Shown here: positions 1 through 6,437 of the stretch, piece by piece
Layout: each line of letters opens with the position of its first letter
Position numbering within the stretch: the stretch's first letter is position 1
Assembly (NCBI GenBank): GCA_946490455.1
Contig: CAMLXE010000008.1
Location: 1 to 16,761, forward strand
Origin: an uncultured Desulfovibrio sp.
GTDB taxonomy: Bacteria > Desulfobacterota > Desulfovibrionia > Desulfovibrionales > Desulfovibrionaceae
DNA length: 16,761 nucleotides
Reading direction: 5' to 3'
Position numbers and translations under genes: made by a program
The notes under the pieces: generated by a model
The model's input: only the letters and a program-made list of their open reading frames with translations
Database searches by the model: none
Told to the model about the DNA's origin: nothing

Positions 1-333
1 AAACCGTTCAAGCTGTGCCTCAAATTCCGGATAATCTACTGGAAGATCCAGAAACTGATGCAGACAGACAACATTCAGGTTGCTGTCCAACCCCAAGGTA
101 GCCTTACCTGTTTCCTGTCCCAAAAAATTTCCAGCAAGAAGCTGCTGATACAGGGATTCCCTGTTGGCTGAAGGCACAGGTCCAACTTCACCAATAAAGG
201 CAAAGACATTTTCATCCACTTCAAAATCTACGGCATCATCATCAAAAATGATGCGACAGACATTATCCTCATTCAGAGAGACCTCTATTCCAAGCACCTG
301 ACCAAGTCTGTTCACCAATTCATGTGCAGTCAT
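1..333 (-). CDS. CesT-family type III secretion chaperone (3' end cut by window edge)
   Basis: The first 111 codons of a gene that runs off the left edge; no stop is seen. The start is the ATG at 331-333, preceded by a good ribosome site (GAAAGAGGGA, about 5 nt upstream). The product is small, acidic and soluble, and begins MTAHELVNRLGQVLG. It carries the CesT/SycE layout: an N-terminal helix, beta strands rich in D and E (VCRIIFDDDAVDFEVDE), a helix LYQQLLAGNF, then a strand pair ETGKATLGLD...NVVCLHQFLDL ending in YPEFEAQLERF. The helix LLxxN followed by a TG-x-A-x-LGLD hairpin is the family hallmark. Such proteins are cytoplasmic dimers that keep one or a few type III effectors or translocators secretion-competent. 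The effector is often the next gene, which would lie outside this window. The family is recognised from pattern only; the cognate partner is unknown. Confidence 0.75.
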   Translation of the reverse strand, partial: MTAHELVNRLGQVLGIEVSLNEDNVCRIIFDDDAVDFEVDENVFAFIGEVGPVPSANRESLYQQLLAGNFLGQETGKATLGLDSNLNVVCLHQFLDLPVDYPEFEAQLERF

Positions 334-425
334 TATTTCCCTCTTTCATACTCTGTTTAATGCAACATCCATTCCAGGCATCCGAACAAGTCTATCCAAC
401 AGGACATGAACGGGCATCGTCTGAC

Positions 426-454
426 TTTTATACATTACTCACACATAATTATGT
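426..454 (-). promoter_or_regulatory. Candidate promoter and operator of the chaperone gene
   Basis: On the minus strand there is an extended -10 (TGTATAAAA, 426-434). It has no good -35 hexamer. Instead a perfect 12-bp palindrome, ACATAATTATGT, sits at 443-454, centred about 19 bp upstream of the -10 hexamer. A poor -35 plus a palindrome at that place is what an activator-dependent promoter would look like. The leader would be roughly 85 nt. The hexamers and palindrome are seen directly; the regulatory role is inferred. Confidence 0.3.
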
Positions 455-725
455 ATATAGTTCTTGTCAGTGAATGTCATCATGATTTTCAGAGCCGAGC
501 AGGATACGCTCTGGTTTTCTCGCACAGATCTCCCTGTAATTAGCGAATATACAAAAACAAATAGAAATGACTCTGCTCTGTCATTCCTGTATGTGTCCGC
601 CTTTGTCTTCCGAATACCATTTTCTGAGGCTCTTGGCGCAAATAAAAAAGCCTATCCCAATCTGCACGGCGTATTGTCACAAGGGCCCCATCGTTTGCAT
701 ATGACAACGGAATTTATGCCAACCC

Positions 726-752
726 AAAAGGCGCCGAAGCCGGCGCCTTTTT
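726..752 (-). terminator. Intrinsic terminator of eno (bidirectional)
   Basis: An 11-bp perfect stem, AAAAGGCGCCG / CGGCGCCTTTT, closes a 4-nt loop. The stem is flanked by A/T tracts, so it can work on both strands. It lies about 50 bp past the eno stop codon. Confidence 0.85.
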
Positions 753-804
753 GGTATCCGGGATACTCCCGGCTTATCTGCAATATGCCTTGTCTGTGCA
801 GAGA

Positions 805-2097
805 CTAGTCCTGCATGTCATCAGCAGGATAGAGGTAGGGGCCATAGTAAATGGCCGCATCATCCAATTCCTCTTCAATACGCAGGAGCTGGTTGTACTT
901 GGCAAGGCGATCACTCCGGCTCAGAGAACCGGTCTTGATCTGTCCGGCATTGACACCTACGGCAAGATCAGCAATGAAGCTGTCCTCGGTTTCACCAGAA
1001 CGATGGGACACAACTGTGGTGTAGGCATTTTCCTTGGCAATGCTGATGGCATCCAGCGTTTCGGTAAGTGTACCGATCTGGTTCACCTTGATCAGGATGG
1101 AATTGGCAATACCGGCCTCAATGCCTTCACTCAGGATATCGGGGTTTGTCACAAAAAGGTCGTCACCCACGAGCTGGAGCGAACCGCCGAGACGATCGGT
1201 CATCTGGCGCCAGCCATCCCAGTCGTCTTCGGCCAGACCGTCCTCGATGGAGAGAAGAGGATACTTGCTGGCAAATTCACCCAGCCAATCAATCATTTCC
1301 GAAGAGGTGAGCGGATTCTTCAGTTCGCTCAGCACATACTTCCCATCCTTGTGGAATTCGGAAGCGGCAGCATCAATGGCGAGCATGACTTCGGAACCGG
1401 GATTGTAACCGCTTTCTTCAATGGCCTTGATGATGTACTGGAACGCCTCATCATGATTTTTCAGGTTGGGAGCAAAGCCTCCCTCATCGCCCACGCTCGT
1501 GATGTGACCGTCTGCGGCCAGAATGGTCTTCAGAGTATGGAAAATTTCGGCACCCATACGCACGGCATCCCGGAAGGACTGGGCGCCTACAGGCATGATC
1601 ATGAATTCCTGAATGTCCAGGTTGTTGGGAGCATGAGCGCCGCCATTGACGATATTCATCATGGGAACAGGCAACATCTTGGCATTCACGCCACCAAGGT
1701 ACTGGTAAAGCGGCAGTCCGATGGATTCTGCGGCAGCGCGAGCTGTGGCAAGCGAAACGCCCAGCATGGCATTGGCGCCCAGACGGGACTTGTTGTCGGT
1801 GCCATCAAGGTCAATAAGGGTGTTATCCACCTCGACCTGACGCAGAGCATCCAGGCCAATAACGGCCTCGGCGATTTCACCGTTAACGTTTTCCACGGCC
1901 TTGCTCACGCCTTTCCCACTGTAACGGGTCTTATCCCCGTCACGCAGTTCAAGTGCTTCTCTGGTTCCGGTAGAGGCCCCGGAAGGCACGGCAGCACGAC
2001 CGACATGACCGGATTCAAGGGAAACTTCAACCTCAACAGTAGGATTGCCACGAGAATCAAGTATTTCGCGGGCCCAGACGGAAGCGATTGTACTCAT
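805..2097 (-). CDS. eno: Enolase (phosphopyruvate hydratase)
   Basis: Cytoplasmic glycolytic enzyme that interconverts 2-phosphoglycerate and phosphoenolpyruvate with Mg2+. The 430-residue length is normal for bacterial enolases. The start MSTIASVWAREILDSRGNPT matches the family N-terminus and has GGAG 6 nt upstream (ATGGAGAAACGC-ATG), so I choose it over the longer in-frame opening. All the expected sites are present: the flexible loop SGASTG (39-44), His155 in NGGAHAPNN, Glu164, the catalytic Glu205 in SVGDEGG, the metal ligands Asp242, Glu285 (SIEDG) and Asp312 (GDD), the catalytic Lys337 in ILIKVNQ, and the signature SHRSGETEDSFIADL (364-378). It stands alone, with a terminator downstream and a long leader with hairpins upstream. 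Confidence 0.98.
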   Translation of the reverse strand: MSTIASVWAREILDSRGNPTVEVEVSLESGHVGRAAVPSGASTGTREALELRDGDKTRYSGKGVSKAVENVNGEIAEAVIGLDALRQVEVDNTLIDLDGTDNKSRLGANAMLGVSLATARAAAESIGLPLYQYLGGVNAKMLPVPMMNIVNGGAHAPNNLDIQEFMIMPVGAQSFRDAVRMGAEIFHTLKTILAADGHITSVGDEGGFAPNLKNHDEAFQYIIKAIEESGYNPGSEVMLAIDAAASEFHKDGKYVLSELKNPLTSSEMIDWLGEFASKYPLLSIEDGLAEDDWDGWRQMTDRLGGSLQLVGDDLFVTNPDILSEGIEAGIANSILIKVNQIGTLTETLDAISIAKENAYTTVVSHRSGETEDSFIADLAVGVNAGQIKTGSLSRSDRLAKYNQLLRIEEELDDAAIYYGPYLYPADDMQD

Positions 2098-2183
2098 GCG
2101 TTTCTCCATTCTGCCCCTATAGGATAGAAATCCGGCGGGAGCAGGGGCTCCTTCCCGACACGGCTCTTTCGTACAGCAGAAAA

Positions 2184-2207
2184 GCTGTGCATAGCATGAA
2201 GCACAGC
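2184..2207 (-). promoter_or_regulatory. Hairpin in the eno leader
   Basis: Read on the minus strand, GCTGTGC and GCACAGC pair as a perfect 7-bp stem around a 10-nt loop, followed at once by TTTTC. A second, smaller hairpin (GGAGC-CCCT-GCTCC) lies closer to the start codon. The short T-run makes a leaky terminator or attenuator possible. A plain leader structure is equally likely. Confidence 0.25.
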
Positions 2208-2311
2208 CCCCCGCAAGAGCTGGCTCAGTTGAAAACCAGCAGTAAAATCGCTGCAAAAGCGCGAATTATGATACGGACAACGGTAAATGTAGCCGACAAT
2301 GAAAATGATGT

Positions 2312-2333
2312 TGCAGAATTGACATGTTCTGCA
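2312..2333. repeat. Inverted repeat upstream of eno
   Basis: TGCAGAA and TTCTGCA form perfect 7-bp arms around an 8-nt centre, 215-236 bp upstream of the eno start. The symmetry and spacing suit a dimeric regulator site, possibly for eno. The role is inferred only. Confidence 0.3.
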
Positions 2334-2389
2334 CCCTGACAGATGTCGGGATTCCATCCTGATTCATGCTGCTTTTCATGGCTGCTGCA

Positions 2390-2418
2390 TTTACAGGATA
2401 TATTTCTCCTGTTATACT
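2390..2418 (+). promoter_or_regulatory. Strong sigma70-type promoter, plus strand
   Basis: TTTACA (2390-2395), a spacer of exactly 17 bp, then TATACT (2413-2418); each hexamer matches consensus at five of six places. Transcription would start near 2425 and run rightward into a stretch with no intact gene, and possibly on to the alkA-ogt pair from 3054. It is among the best promoter matches in the window, so the RNA it makes matters for what 2425-3050 is. Confidence 0.5.
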
Positions 2419-2420
2419 AA

Positions 2421-2901
2421 TGTGTTATATATTCAATCCGGAGTTGTTCGTTACAACTCAGACATTTTGGGGAATTCCATTCTTCAGTTTTTATCAGTTG
2501 CTATGGCTGCATAAATTTTCAGCAACAACCTTCCCCTTACCAGTCCTATCTGAACATTCTGAAATGGCCTATTGTCAGACTGGAGCCACATCAGATTGCG
2601 GCACAAGAAAAAGAGAAATCGCGCTTCGTGCAGGCCACATGGCACTTTCTCACACGAGACATCCATTGGAAAAATGCGATCTCCTTAAACTCAGATACTT
2701 CCTCAATGCGTATCCGGAGAGACTGTTTCCGGGGCTCCAGTCAGACGGAGCTTTTACATTGTCCAGATCTGCCCCCATTCGCTCCTTTTGCATAATCCCT
2801 CGGTGTTCCCTGCAACACAGGCTTACAACAGAGCCAAACTGGACAAGTTCCACCTGTTCATGGCAGACAACATGTTCATGGACAAAATGTCGTCACCATA
2901 A
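2421..2901 (+). pseudogene. Possible decayed gene with a frame jump
   Basis: One frame is open from 2421 to a stop at about 2790 and reads like protein (for example YLNILKWPIVRLEPHQ and FVQATWHFLTRDIHW). It has no ATG, GTG or TTG near its beginning. Just past its stop the reading continues sensibly in the next frame (NPSVFPATQAYNRAKLDK, then FHLFMADNMFMDKMSSP) up to a stop at 2899-2901. A promoter at 2390-2418 points straight into it. I do not recognise the family. It may be a frameshifted relic, a sequencing error in a real gene, or chance openness around a noncoding transcript. Confidence 0.25.
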
Positions 2902-3053
2902 CTGCCTGCATCACCACACCCGTCGTGCCCAGACTGACAGGGCATACTTTTGAGCATTGACATGCTGTACGGCAACTTTCTGCGCAATCCATAACTGGAA
3001 CAGACTGGTTTCCCTTCCTCCATCTTCCAGCCCATCGCAGGTACGAGGACCCC

Positions 3054-3761
3054 ATGAATCCCTGTTTCGAATACACAGAAACGGAACTGGCCTGCCTCTG
3101 CAAGAAAGACAAGGCACTGGCCAAAGTCATTGAAGAAGTTGGCCCCATACACCGAGAAATTATTCCGGATCTGTTCATGGCACTTGTGCATGCCATTATT
3201 GGACAACAGATTTCCATGAAAGCACAAAAGACCGTATGGGAACGCATCCAGACTGCACTTGCACCGCTGACGCCGGAACACCTGCTCTCCCTGTCATCGG
3301 ACGCTCTTCGCTCTTGCGGACTTTCTGAAAGGAAAGCGCTCTACATCCGGGAAATCGCCCTTGCCATTGTCCATGACGAACTGAAGCTGGATGAACTGCA
3401 TGCTCTGAACGATGACGAGGTCCGTACCAGACTGAGCTCTCTGCGCGGCATTGGCATATGGACCGCAGAAATGCTGATGATTTTTTCCATGCAGCGCAAG
3501 AACATTCTGAGCCGGGATGATCTGGCCATTCAGCGCGGTCTCAGGATGCTGTACAGACATCGGAAAATTACCCCAGCCATGTTTGATCGATACCGAAAAC
3601 GCTATTCACCCTATGCAAGCCTCGCCAGTCTCTACCTCTGGGCGCTGGCTGGAGGGGCCTGCAAAGGCTATACGGATCCAGGCGAACGTACACATCGTGC
3701 AGAACGGAGCAACAGGAAAAAGGAATGCCGTACTTCATCTCTCACTACGCGTCTCCCGTAG
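3054..3761 (+). CDS. alkA: DNA-3-methyladenine glycosylase II, AlkA-like
   Basis: Monofunctional base-excision glycosylase that removes alkylated purines such as 3-methyladenine. The 235 residues belong to the HhH-GPD superfamily. The family helix with LVHAIIGQQIS lies at about 44-54. The helix-hairpin-helix LSSLRGIGIWTAEML is at 128-141, and the catalytic aspartate is Asp156 in SRDDLAIQRG, equivalent to the second Asp of PDDY in E. coli AlkA. The N-terminal domain of full E. coli AlkA is missing, so this is the short form common in bacteria. The start has GAGG 5 nt upstream (ACGAGGACCCC-ATG). The gene runs 37 bp into ogt, giving a basic tail after GACKGYTDPG that is probably not part of the fold. 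It forms a two-gene alkylation-repair unit with ogt. Confidence 0.88.
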   Translation: MNPCFEYTETELACLCKKDKALAKVIEEVGPIHREIIPDLFMALVHAIIGQQISMKAQKTVWERIQTALAPLTPEHLLSLSSDALRSCGLSERKALYIREIALAIVHDELKLDELHALNDDEVRTRLSSLRGIGIWTAEMLMIFSMQRKNILSRDDLAIQRGLRMLYRHRKITPAMFDRYRKRYSPYASLASLYLWALAGGACKGYTDPGERTHRAERSNRKKECRTSSLTTRLP

Positions 3762-4273
3762 GTGATATTACCTTATGCGCCAGAGACAACGCGCTCATCG
3801 GCCTGTGGATCGAAGGGCAGAGCCACTTCATGGAAACAATCGAAGATGAGACGGCAGAAACATCGGATCACCCTGTTCTTATGGCTGGCAGGGAATGGCT
3901 TGAAGCCTATTTTACAGGAAGGTGTCCCTCACCACTAACCCTTCCTCTTTCCCTGGAAGGCAGTCCCTTTCGACAGGCTGTCTGGCAGCTTTTGCTCACC
4001 ATTCCTTATGGAGCATGGACAACCTACGGACAGCTCGCGCGCCGTCTTGCTGCACAGTCAGGCAAAAAAACGATGTCTGCACAGGCTGTTGGCGGCGCTG
4101 TAGGGCATAATCCCCTGTCCATCATTATCCCCTGCCATCGAGTCATAGGCAGCAACGGCAGTCTGACCGGCTATGCCGGAGGCCTCCACATCAAGCAATG
4201 GCTTCTTGAACACGAGGGGGCGGATCTCTCGGGCTGCTTTATGCCGACAAACAGATTTTCCTGTCGGAAATGA
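3725..4273 (+). CDS. ogt: Methylated-DNA--protein-cysteine S-methyltransferase
   Basis: Suicide repair protein that moves the alkyl group from O6-alkylguanine (and O4-alkylthymine) in DNA to its own cysteine. The length of 182 residues is normal. An N-terminal alpha/beta domain (about 1-75) is followed by the DNA-binding/active-site domain: PFRQAVWQLLLTIPYGAWTTYGQLA (81-105, written here across the recognition helix region), AVGGAVGHNPLSIIIPCHRVIG with acceptor Cys137 and the Asn129-Pro pair, and LTGYAGGLHIKQWLLEHE. The start has AGGAAAAAGG just upstream and lies inside the 3' end of alkA (37-bp overlap in another frame), which suggests translational coupling. It could also be called ada-C-like; no Ada regulator domain is attached. 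No obvious intrinsic terminator follows. Confidence 0.93.
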   Translation: MPYFISHYASPVGDITLCARDNALIGLWIEGQSHFMETIEDETAETSDHPVLMAGREWLEAYFTGRCPSPLTLPLSLEGSPFRQAVWQLLLTIPYGAWTTYGQLARRLAAQSGKKTMSAQAVGGAVGHNPLSIIIPCHRVIGSNGSLTGYAGGLHIKQWLLEHEGADLSGCFMPTNRFSCRK

Positions 4274-4374
4274 TTGTTAAGTCTCTAGGACACCATCTTG
4301 CGCCACACCTGCTCCCTTTTCCAGAAACACCTATCTGATATGCAACGGTATCTTTCTGCCTGAATATGCCGCTT

Positions 4375-4393
4375 GTATGAATAGGACTCATAC
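4375..4393. repeat. Small hairpin in the ogt / phosphoesterase convergent spacer
   Basis: GTATGA and TCATAC form a perfect 6-bp stem with a 7-nt loop. There is no T-tract on either side. It lies between two convergent genes, about 100 bp after ogt. Confidence 0.2.
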
Positions 4394-4504
4394 GACAGCA
4401 GACGTTACAGAAAAGATGCCACGTTAGACATGACGTCTGAAATGATCTTTATACTCCTCTCTGTATCCTGCCGAAAGGGCTCCCGTTCGGGAAGTCCTCC
4501 ATGG

Positions 4505-4532
4505 CATACAGAAAAGACACGCTTTCTGCATG
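4505..4532. repeat. 10-bp hairpin after the phosphoesterase stop
   Basis: Arms CATACAGAAA and TTTCTGCATG pair over 10 bp, with one G-T or A-C pair depending on strand, around an 8-nt loop. It sits 36-63 bp past the minus-strand phosphoesterase stop codon, where a terminator would be expected. It lacks a T-run, so intrinsic termination is not convincing; it may be a 3'-end stabilising structure. Confidence 0.25.
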
Positions 4533-4567
4533 AGAGGCAAAAGAACAGGAGCCATTCGGATAGAAAA

Positions 4568-5554
4568 TCAGAGAGTGCGTTCCAGCGTGTAGGTGGGCTG
4601 TCTGCCATACCCTTCCACGCTGATACGATAGGTCTTATCGTTCACACAACCGATTTCCAGGATGGAAAACTGATTGTCGACCTTCAGGTCACGTCCATTG
4701 GCCTGACTGGTTGCGCTCCAAGGACGAGTATCGTTGACTCCCACGTTTCCATTCAGCACAACATAATGAATTCCCTTGATATTGGCATAGCCACCCTGAT
4801 GATCGTGTCCCGAAATGACGGCCAGAACGCGACCGCTTTCTTCGAGCAGAGCCCGAACGGCAGAAGCATTCTTGATATTGTGATCCTGTTCGTCCACACG
4901 ATCCAGAGTCTGATGCGAGAAGACCACCACAGGATTGGAAGTGTTGCGAAGATCTTCCTTCAACCATGCCATTTCCTGAGGAGGAATAATGGTATCCGTC
5001 CAGGTCCAGAAAGTATCTTCTGGAGTGTTCATATCATAGGGGCGGAATCCCTTGGGGGTATAGTCTGCATCAAGAACGATGAAATGGATGCCGTTTGCAT
5101 CCCACGAATACCATGTTTTCCCCTGCTGAATTCCGGTATTGCTTACATTCTTGAGGAAGACATCACGCTTCATGTTGTCGAAATCATGATTGCCCAGCAC
5201 ATGGTAATGAGGGCAGGAAGCCGAAGTAAAGATGGACTCTATTTTTTTGAGATTGGTCACAGGATCCGTTCCCTTGGCCAGCGTGTCCACAAAGTCGCCC
5301 AGTTCGATGACAAAAGCAGGCTTTTCGGCCTTCATCCGGTCCATAAAAGTCTGCATCTTATCAAGAGCAGCGGAATAGATGCGCGTATCACTGTCGGCTT
5401 TGGTCGTCTGATGCATATCGGTGATGATGCCGGCACGCAACAGAGGAGAAGCCCCATCGGCAGCAAGTGCAGAGGAAGCTGTATGCAAAACGCCCATGCC
5501 TGCGGCGGCAACACCGAGTTTCAGAATATCACGACGATTCATTGTATGTGCCAT
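4568..5554 (-). CDS. Tat-exported calcineurin-like metallophosphoesterase
   Basis: 328 residues. The start MAHTMNRRDILKLG has TAAGGAGG upstream, so I discard a 63-codon longer opening. It begins with a twin-arginine signal (MNRRDILKLGVAAAGMG, cleavage likely after ALA near 31), which points to export of a folded, metal-loaded enzyme. The dinuclear metal motifs are in order: Asp46-x-His48 (ITDMHQ), GDFVD (86-90), GNHD (121-124), His214 in VFSHQT and GHDH (249-252). The fold hydrolyses phosphomonoesters or diesters. The substrate cannot be read from the sequence; relatives include CpdA-like and purple-acid-phosphatase-like enzymes. It stands alone, convergent with ogt. A role in scavenging phosphate outside the cytoplasm would fit the phosphonate-type importer 3 kb away, but the two are not one operon. 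Confidence 0.88.
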   Translation of the reverse strand: MAHTMNRRDILKLGVAAAGMGVLHTASSALAADGASPLLRAGIITDMHQTTKADSDTRIYSAALDKMQTFMDRMKAEKPAFVIELGDFVDTLAKGTDPVTNLKKIESIFTSASCPHYHVLGNHDFDNMKRDVFLKNVSNTGIQQGKTWYSWDANGIHFIVLDADYTPKGFRPYDMNTPEDTFWTWTDTIIPPQEMAWLKEDLRNTSNPVVVFSHQTLDRVDEQDHNIKNASAVRALLEESGRVLAVISGHDHQGGYANIKGIHYVVLNGNVGVNDTRPWSATSQANGRDLKVDNQFSILEIGCVNDKTYRISVEGYGRQPTYTLERTL

Positions 5555-5878
5555 CTTGTTTTCCTCCTTATTCTGTCGTCTCGCGACGAAACAGAACATA
5601 GAAGCAAGAAATGGCACGTCTGTGTCGATTGCATCACAATATGCCAAAAAGACAAGATACCAAGTTCCTGAAAGTTTTTTGAGCGATCTTTCCGGAGTCT
5701 TTTTGACTGTCCTTTTGAATCCTTCACCTACCCTCAGAATCATGGATACATAAGGACAATTCCGAGAGGCATAAGGCTTGCTTTCCAGACCGTTCCATTT
5801 TTCAGAAAATTTCCGTCCATTTTACATTCCTTCATAAAAAATCATGATATTCCTCATGGATAGATTGATTTTATCGAA

Positions 5879-5983
5879 ATGTTTCCAAATTATTATGGTA
5901 CGGATGCAGAAGCCATTGATTTCCAGGCCGTCATTTTTCTCGAAGAGTATTCCGAATTCTCCATTGGATTGACTGCGAGCTGA
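5879..5983 (+). CDS. Very short hypothetical open frame, doubtful
   Basis: 34 codons from ATG, beginning MFPNYYGTDAEAIDFQ and ending FSIGLTAS. The composition looks protein-like and acidic, and it resembles a fragment of a larger soluble protein. There is no ribosome site upstream. The opposite strand is also open here, so chance is a real alternative. If genuine, it is more likely the relic of a lost gene than a microprotein. Confidence 0.15.
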   Translation: MFPNYYGTDAEAIDFQAVIFLEEYSEFSIGLTAS

Positions 5984-6055
5984 CTCCACTCAAAATATTC
6001 CTTTGCTTCCAGTGAATTATATCAATATACCATCAGACATATCCAAAACCATATG

Positions 6056-6087
6056 TAAAAACCAGATAGTTCCAAACGGTATCTGGT
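6056..6087 (-). terminator. Orphan minus-strand intrinsic terminator
   Basis: Perfect 8-bp arms, ACCAGATA and TATCTGGT (6061-6068 with 6080-6087), around an 11-nt loop. On the minus strand the stem is followed at once by a T-run (TATCTGG-TTTTT, 6056-6060). No intact minus-strand gene lies upstream (between here and 7197), so it would end an unannotated transcript. Confidence 0.4.
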
Positions 6088-6165
6088 CCAACAATCTGAT
6101 AAGGTCTGATTCGTACTTTATGGCTCTGCCCTTGCTTCTGCACTTTCAATTTTTCAGTATCAGTC

Positions 6166-6187
6166 GTGACAGACAGCAGTCTGTCAC
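6166..6187. repeat. Perfect 9-bp hairpin
   Basis: GTGACAGAC and GTCTGTCAC pair without mismatch around an AGCA loop. There is no T-tract on either side. It could be a structured RNA element or a protein-binding dyad. It lies 250 bp upstream of the 164-residue gene. Confidence 0.5.
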
Positions 6188-6437
6188 TCCAAAACGATCT
6201 CCTGCCAATCAGGACTCTCAGTATCAGTGTGTCCTTCCAGGAGTAGGCTCCAGTCGCAGTACAACTGCATCATTCACACATCTTTTCTTGCATGATCAAT
6301 CTTGCTTCTTCAAAATGGCTTGACGAATGTGATAAATTGTACAAAAGTGGAGGTGCATTCGGATGCTGTTCAAGAATCTTTTTATCGTTCAGAACAGACA
6401 GGTTGTCTGCCTATGAATCAGGGTAAAGGAGTACCGC

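Larger units (their letters stand above)
334..804. other. Spacer between eno and the chaperone gene
   Basis: About 470 bp with no convincing gene. A plus-strand open frame from about 464 to 808 exists, but it runs straight through the strong enolase terminator at 726-752, so I reject it. The left third holds the chaperone promoter candidate and its palindrome. The middle (about 480-720) is AT-rich and shows nothing I can name. Confidence 0.6.
2098..3053. other. 950-bp spacer between eno and the glycosylase gene
   Basis: No intact gene that I can support. Nearest eno is its leader (2098 to about 2340), with a hairpin at 2184-2207 (7-bp arms GCTGTGC/GCACAGC) and a 7-bp inverted repeat at 2312-2333. 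A strong plus-strand promoter lies at 2390-2418. A frame-broken coding-like stretch follows at about 2421-2901. The last 150 bp before the glycosylase show no strong promoter. Confidence 0.5.
6033..6410 (-). pseudogene. Possible minus-strand gene relic with an internal TGA
   Basis: On the minus strand one frame is open for 46 codons (from 6410; for example NLSVLNDKKILEQHPNAPP), meets a TGA at 6270-6272, then is open for 78 more codons (for example RLLSVTTDTEKLKVQKQG, then IVGPDTVWNYLVFTYGFG) to a TGA at 6033-6035. The residues look protein-like, but no start codon or ribosome site lies at the beginning. An intrinsic terminator in the same direction falls inside the last part. I do not recognise a family. 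Chance openness is possible. Confidence 0.2.
5555..6437. other. 880-bp AT-rich spacer with hairpins and broken coding-like frames
   Basis: It lies between two divergently oriented genes: the phosphoesterase (minus) and the 164-residue protein (plus). The part nearest 5555 is the phosphoesterase leader; no sigma70 hexamer pair stands out. The rest holds two clear hairpins (6061-6087 and 6166-6187), an 11-bp direct repeat (TCAGTATCAGT at 6154-6164 and 6218-6228), a 34-codon plus-strand frame (5879-5983), and a minus-strand open stretch (6033-6410) broken by one stop. It is far longer than two promoters need. Confidence 0.5.

Noticed and set aside
464..808. Plus-strand 114-codon open frame left of eno
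   Set aside because: It runs through the clear bidirectional terminator at 726-752 and into the eno 3' end, with no ribosome site.
751..2127. Long plus-strand open frame antisense to eno
   Set aside because: It is a shadow of the enolase codon pattern; the minus-strand product is an unmistakable enolase.
2366..2953. 195-codon plus-strand open frame in the eno-alkA spacer
   Set aside because: No ribosome site; it begins upstream of the strong promoter's start point, and its C-terminal part is low-complexity (H, T, C rich) and unlike a folded protein.
4430..5671. 413-codon plus-strand open frame antisense to the phosphoesterase
   Set aside because: The opposite strand has all the metallophosphoesterase motifs, a Tat signal and a perfect ribosome site; this frame is a shadow.
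6270..6272. Internal TGA read as selenocysteine in the minus-strand frame 6033-6410
   Set aside because: The frame has no start codon, and the small stem after the TGA (GCAGT-TGT-ACTGC) starts too close and lacks a SECIS-like loop.
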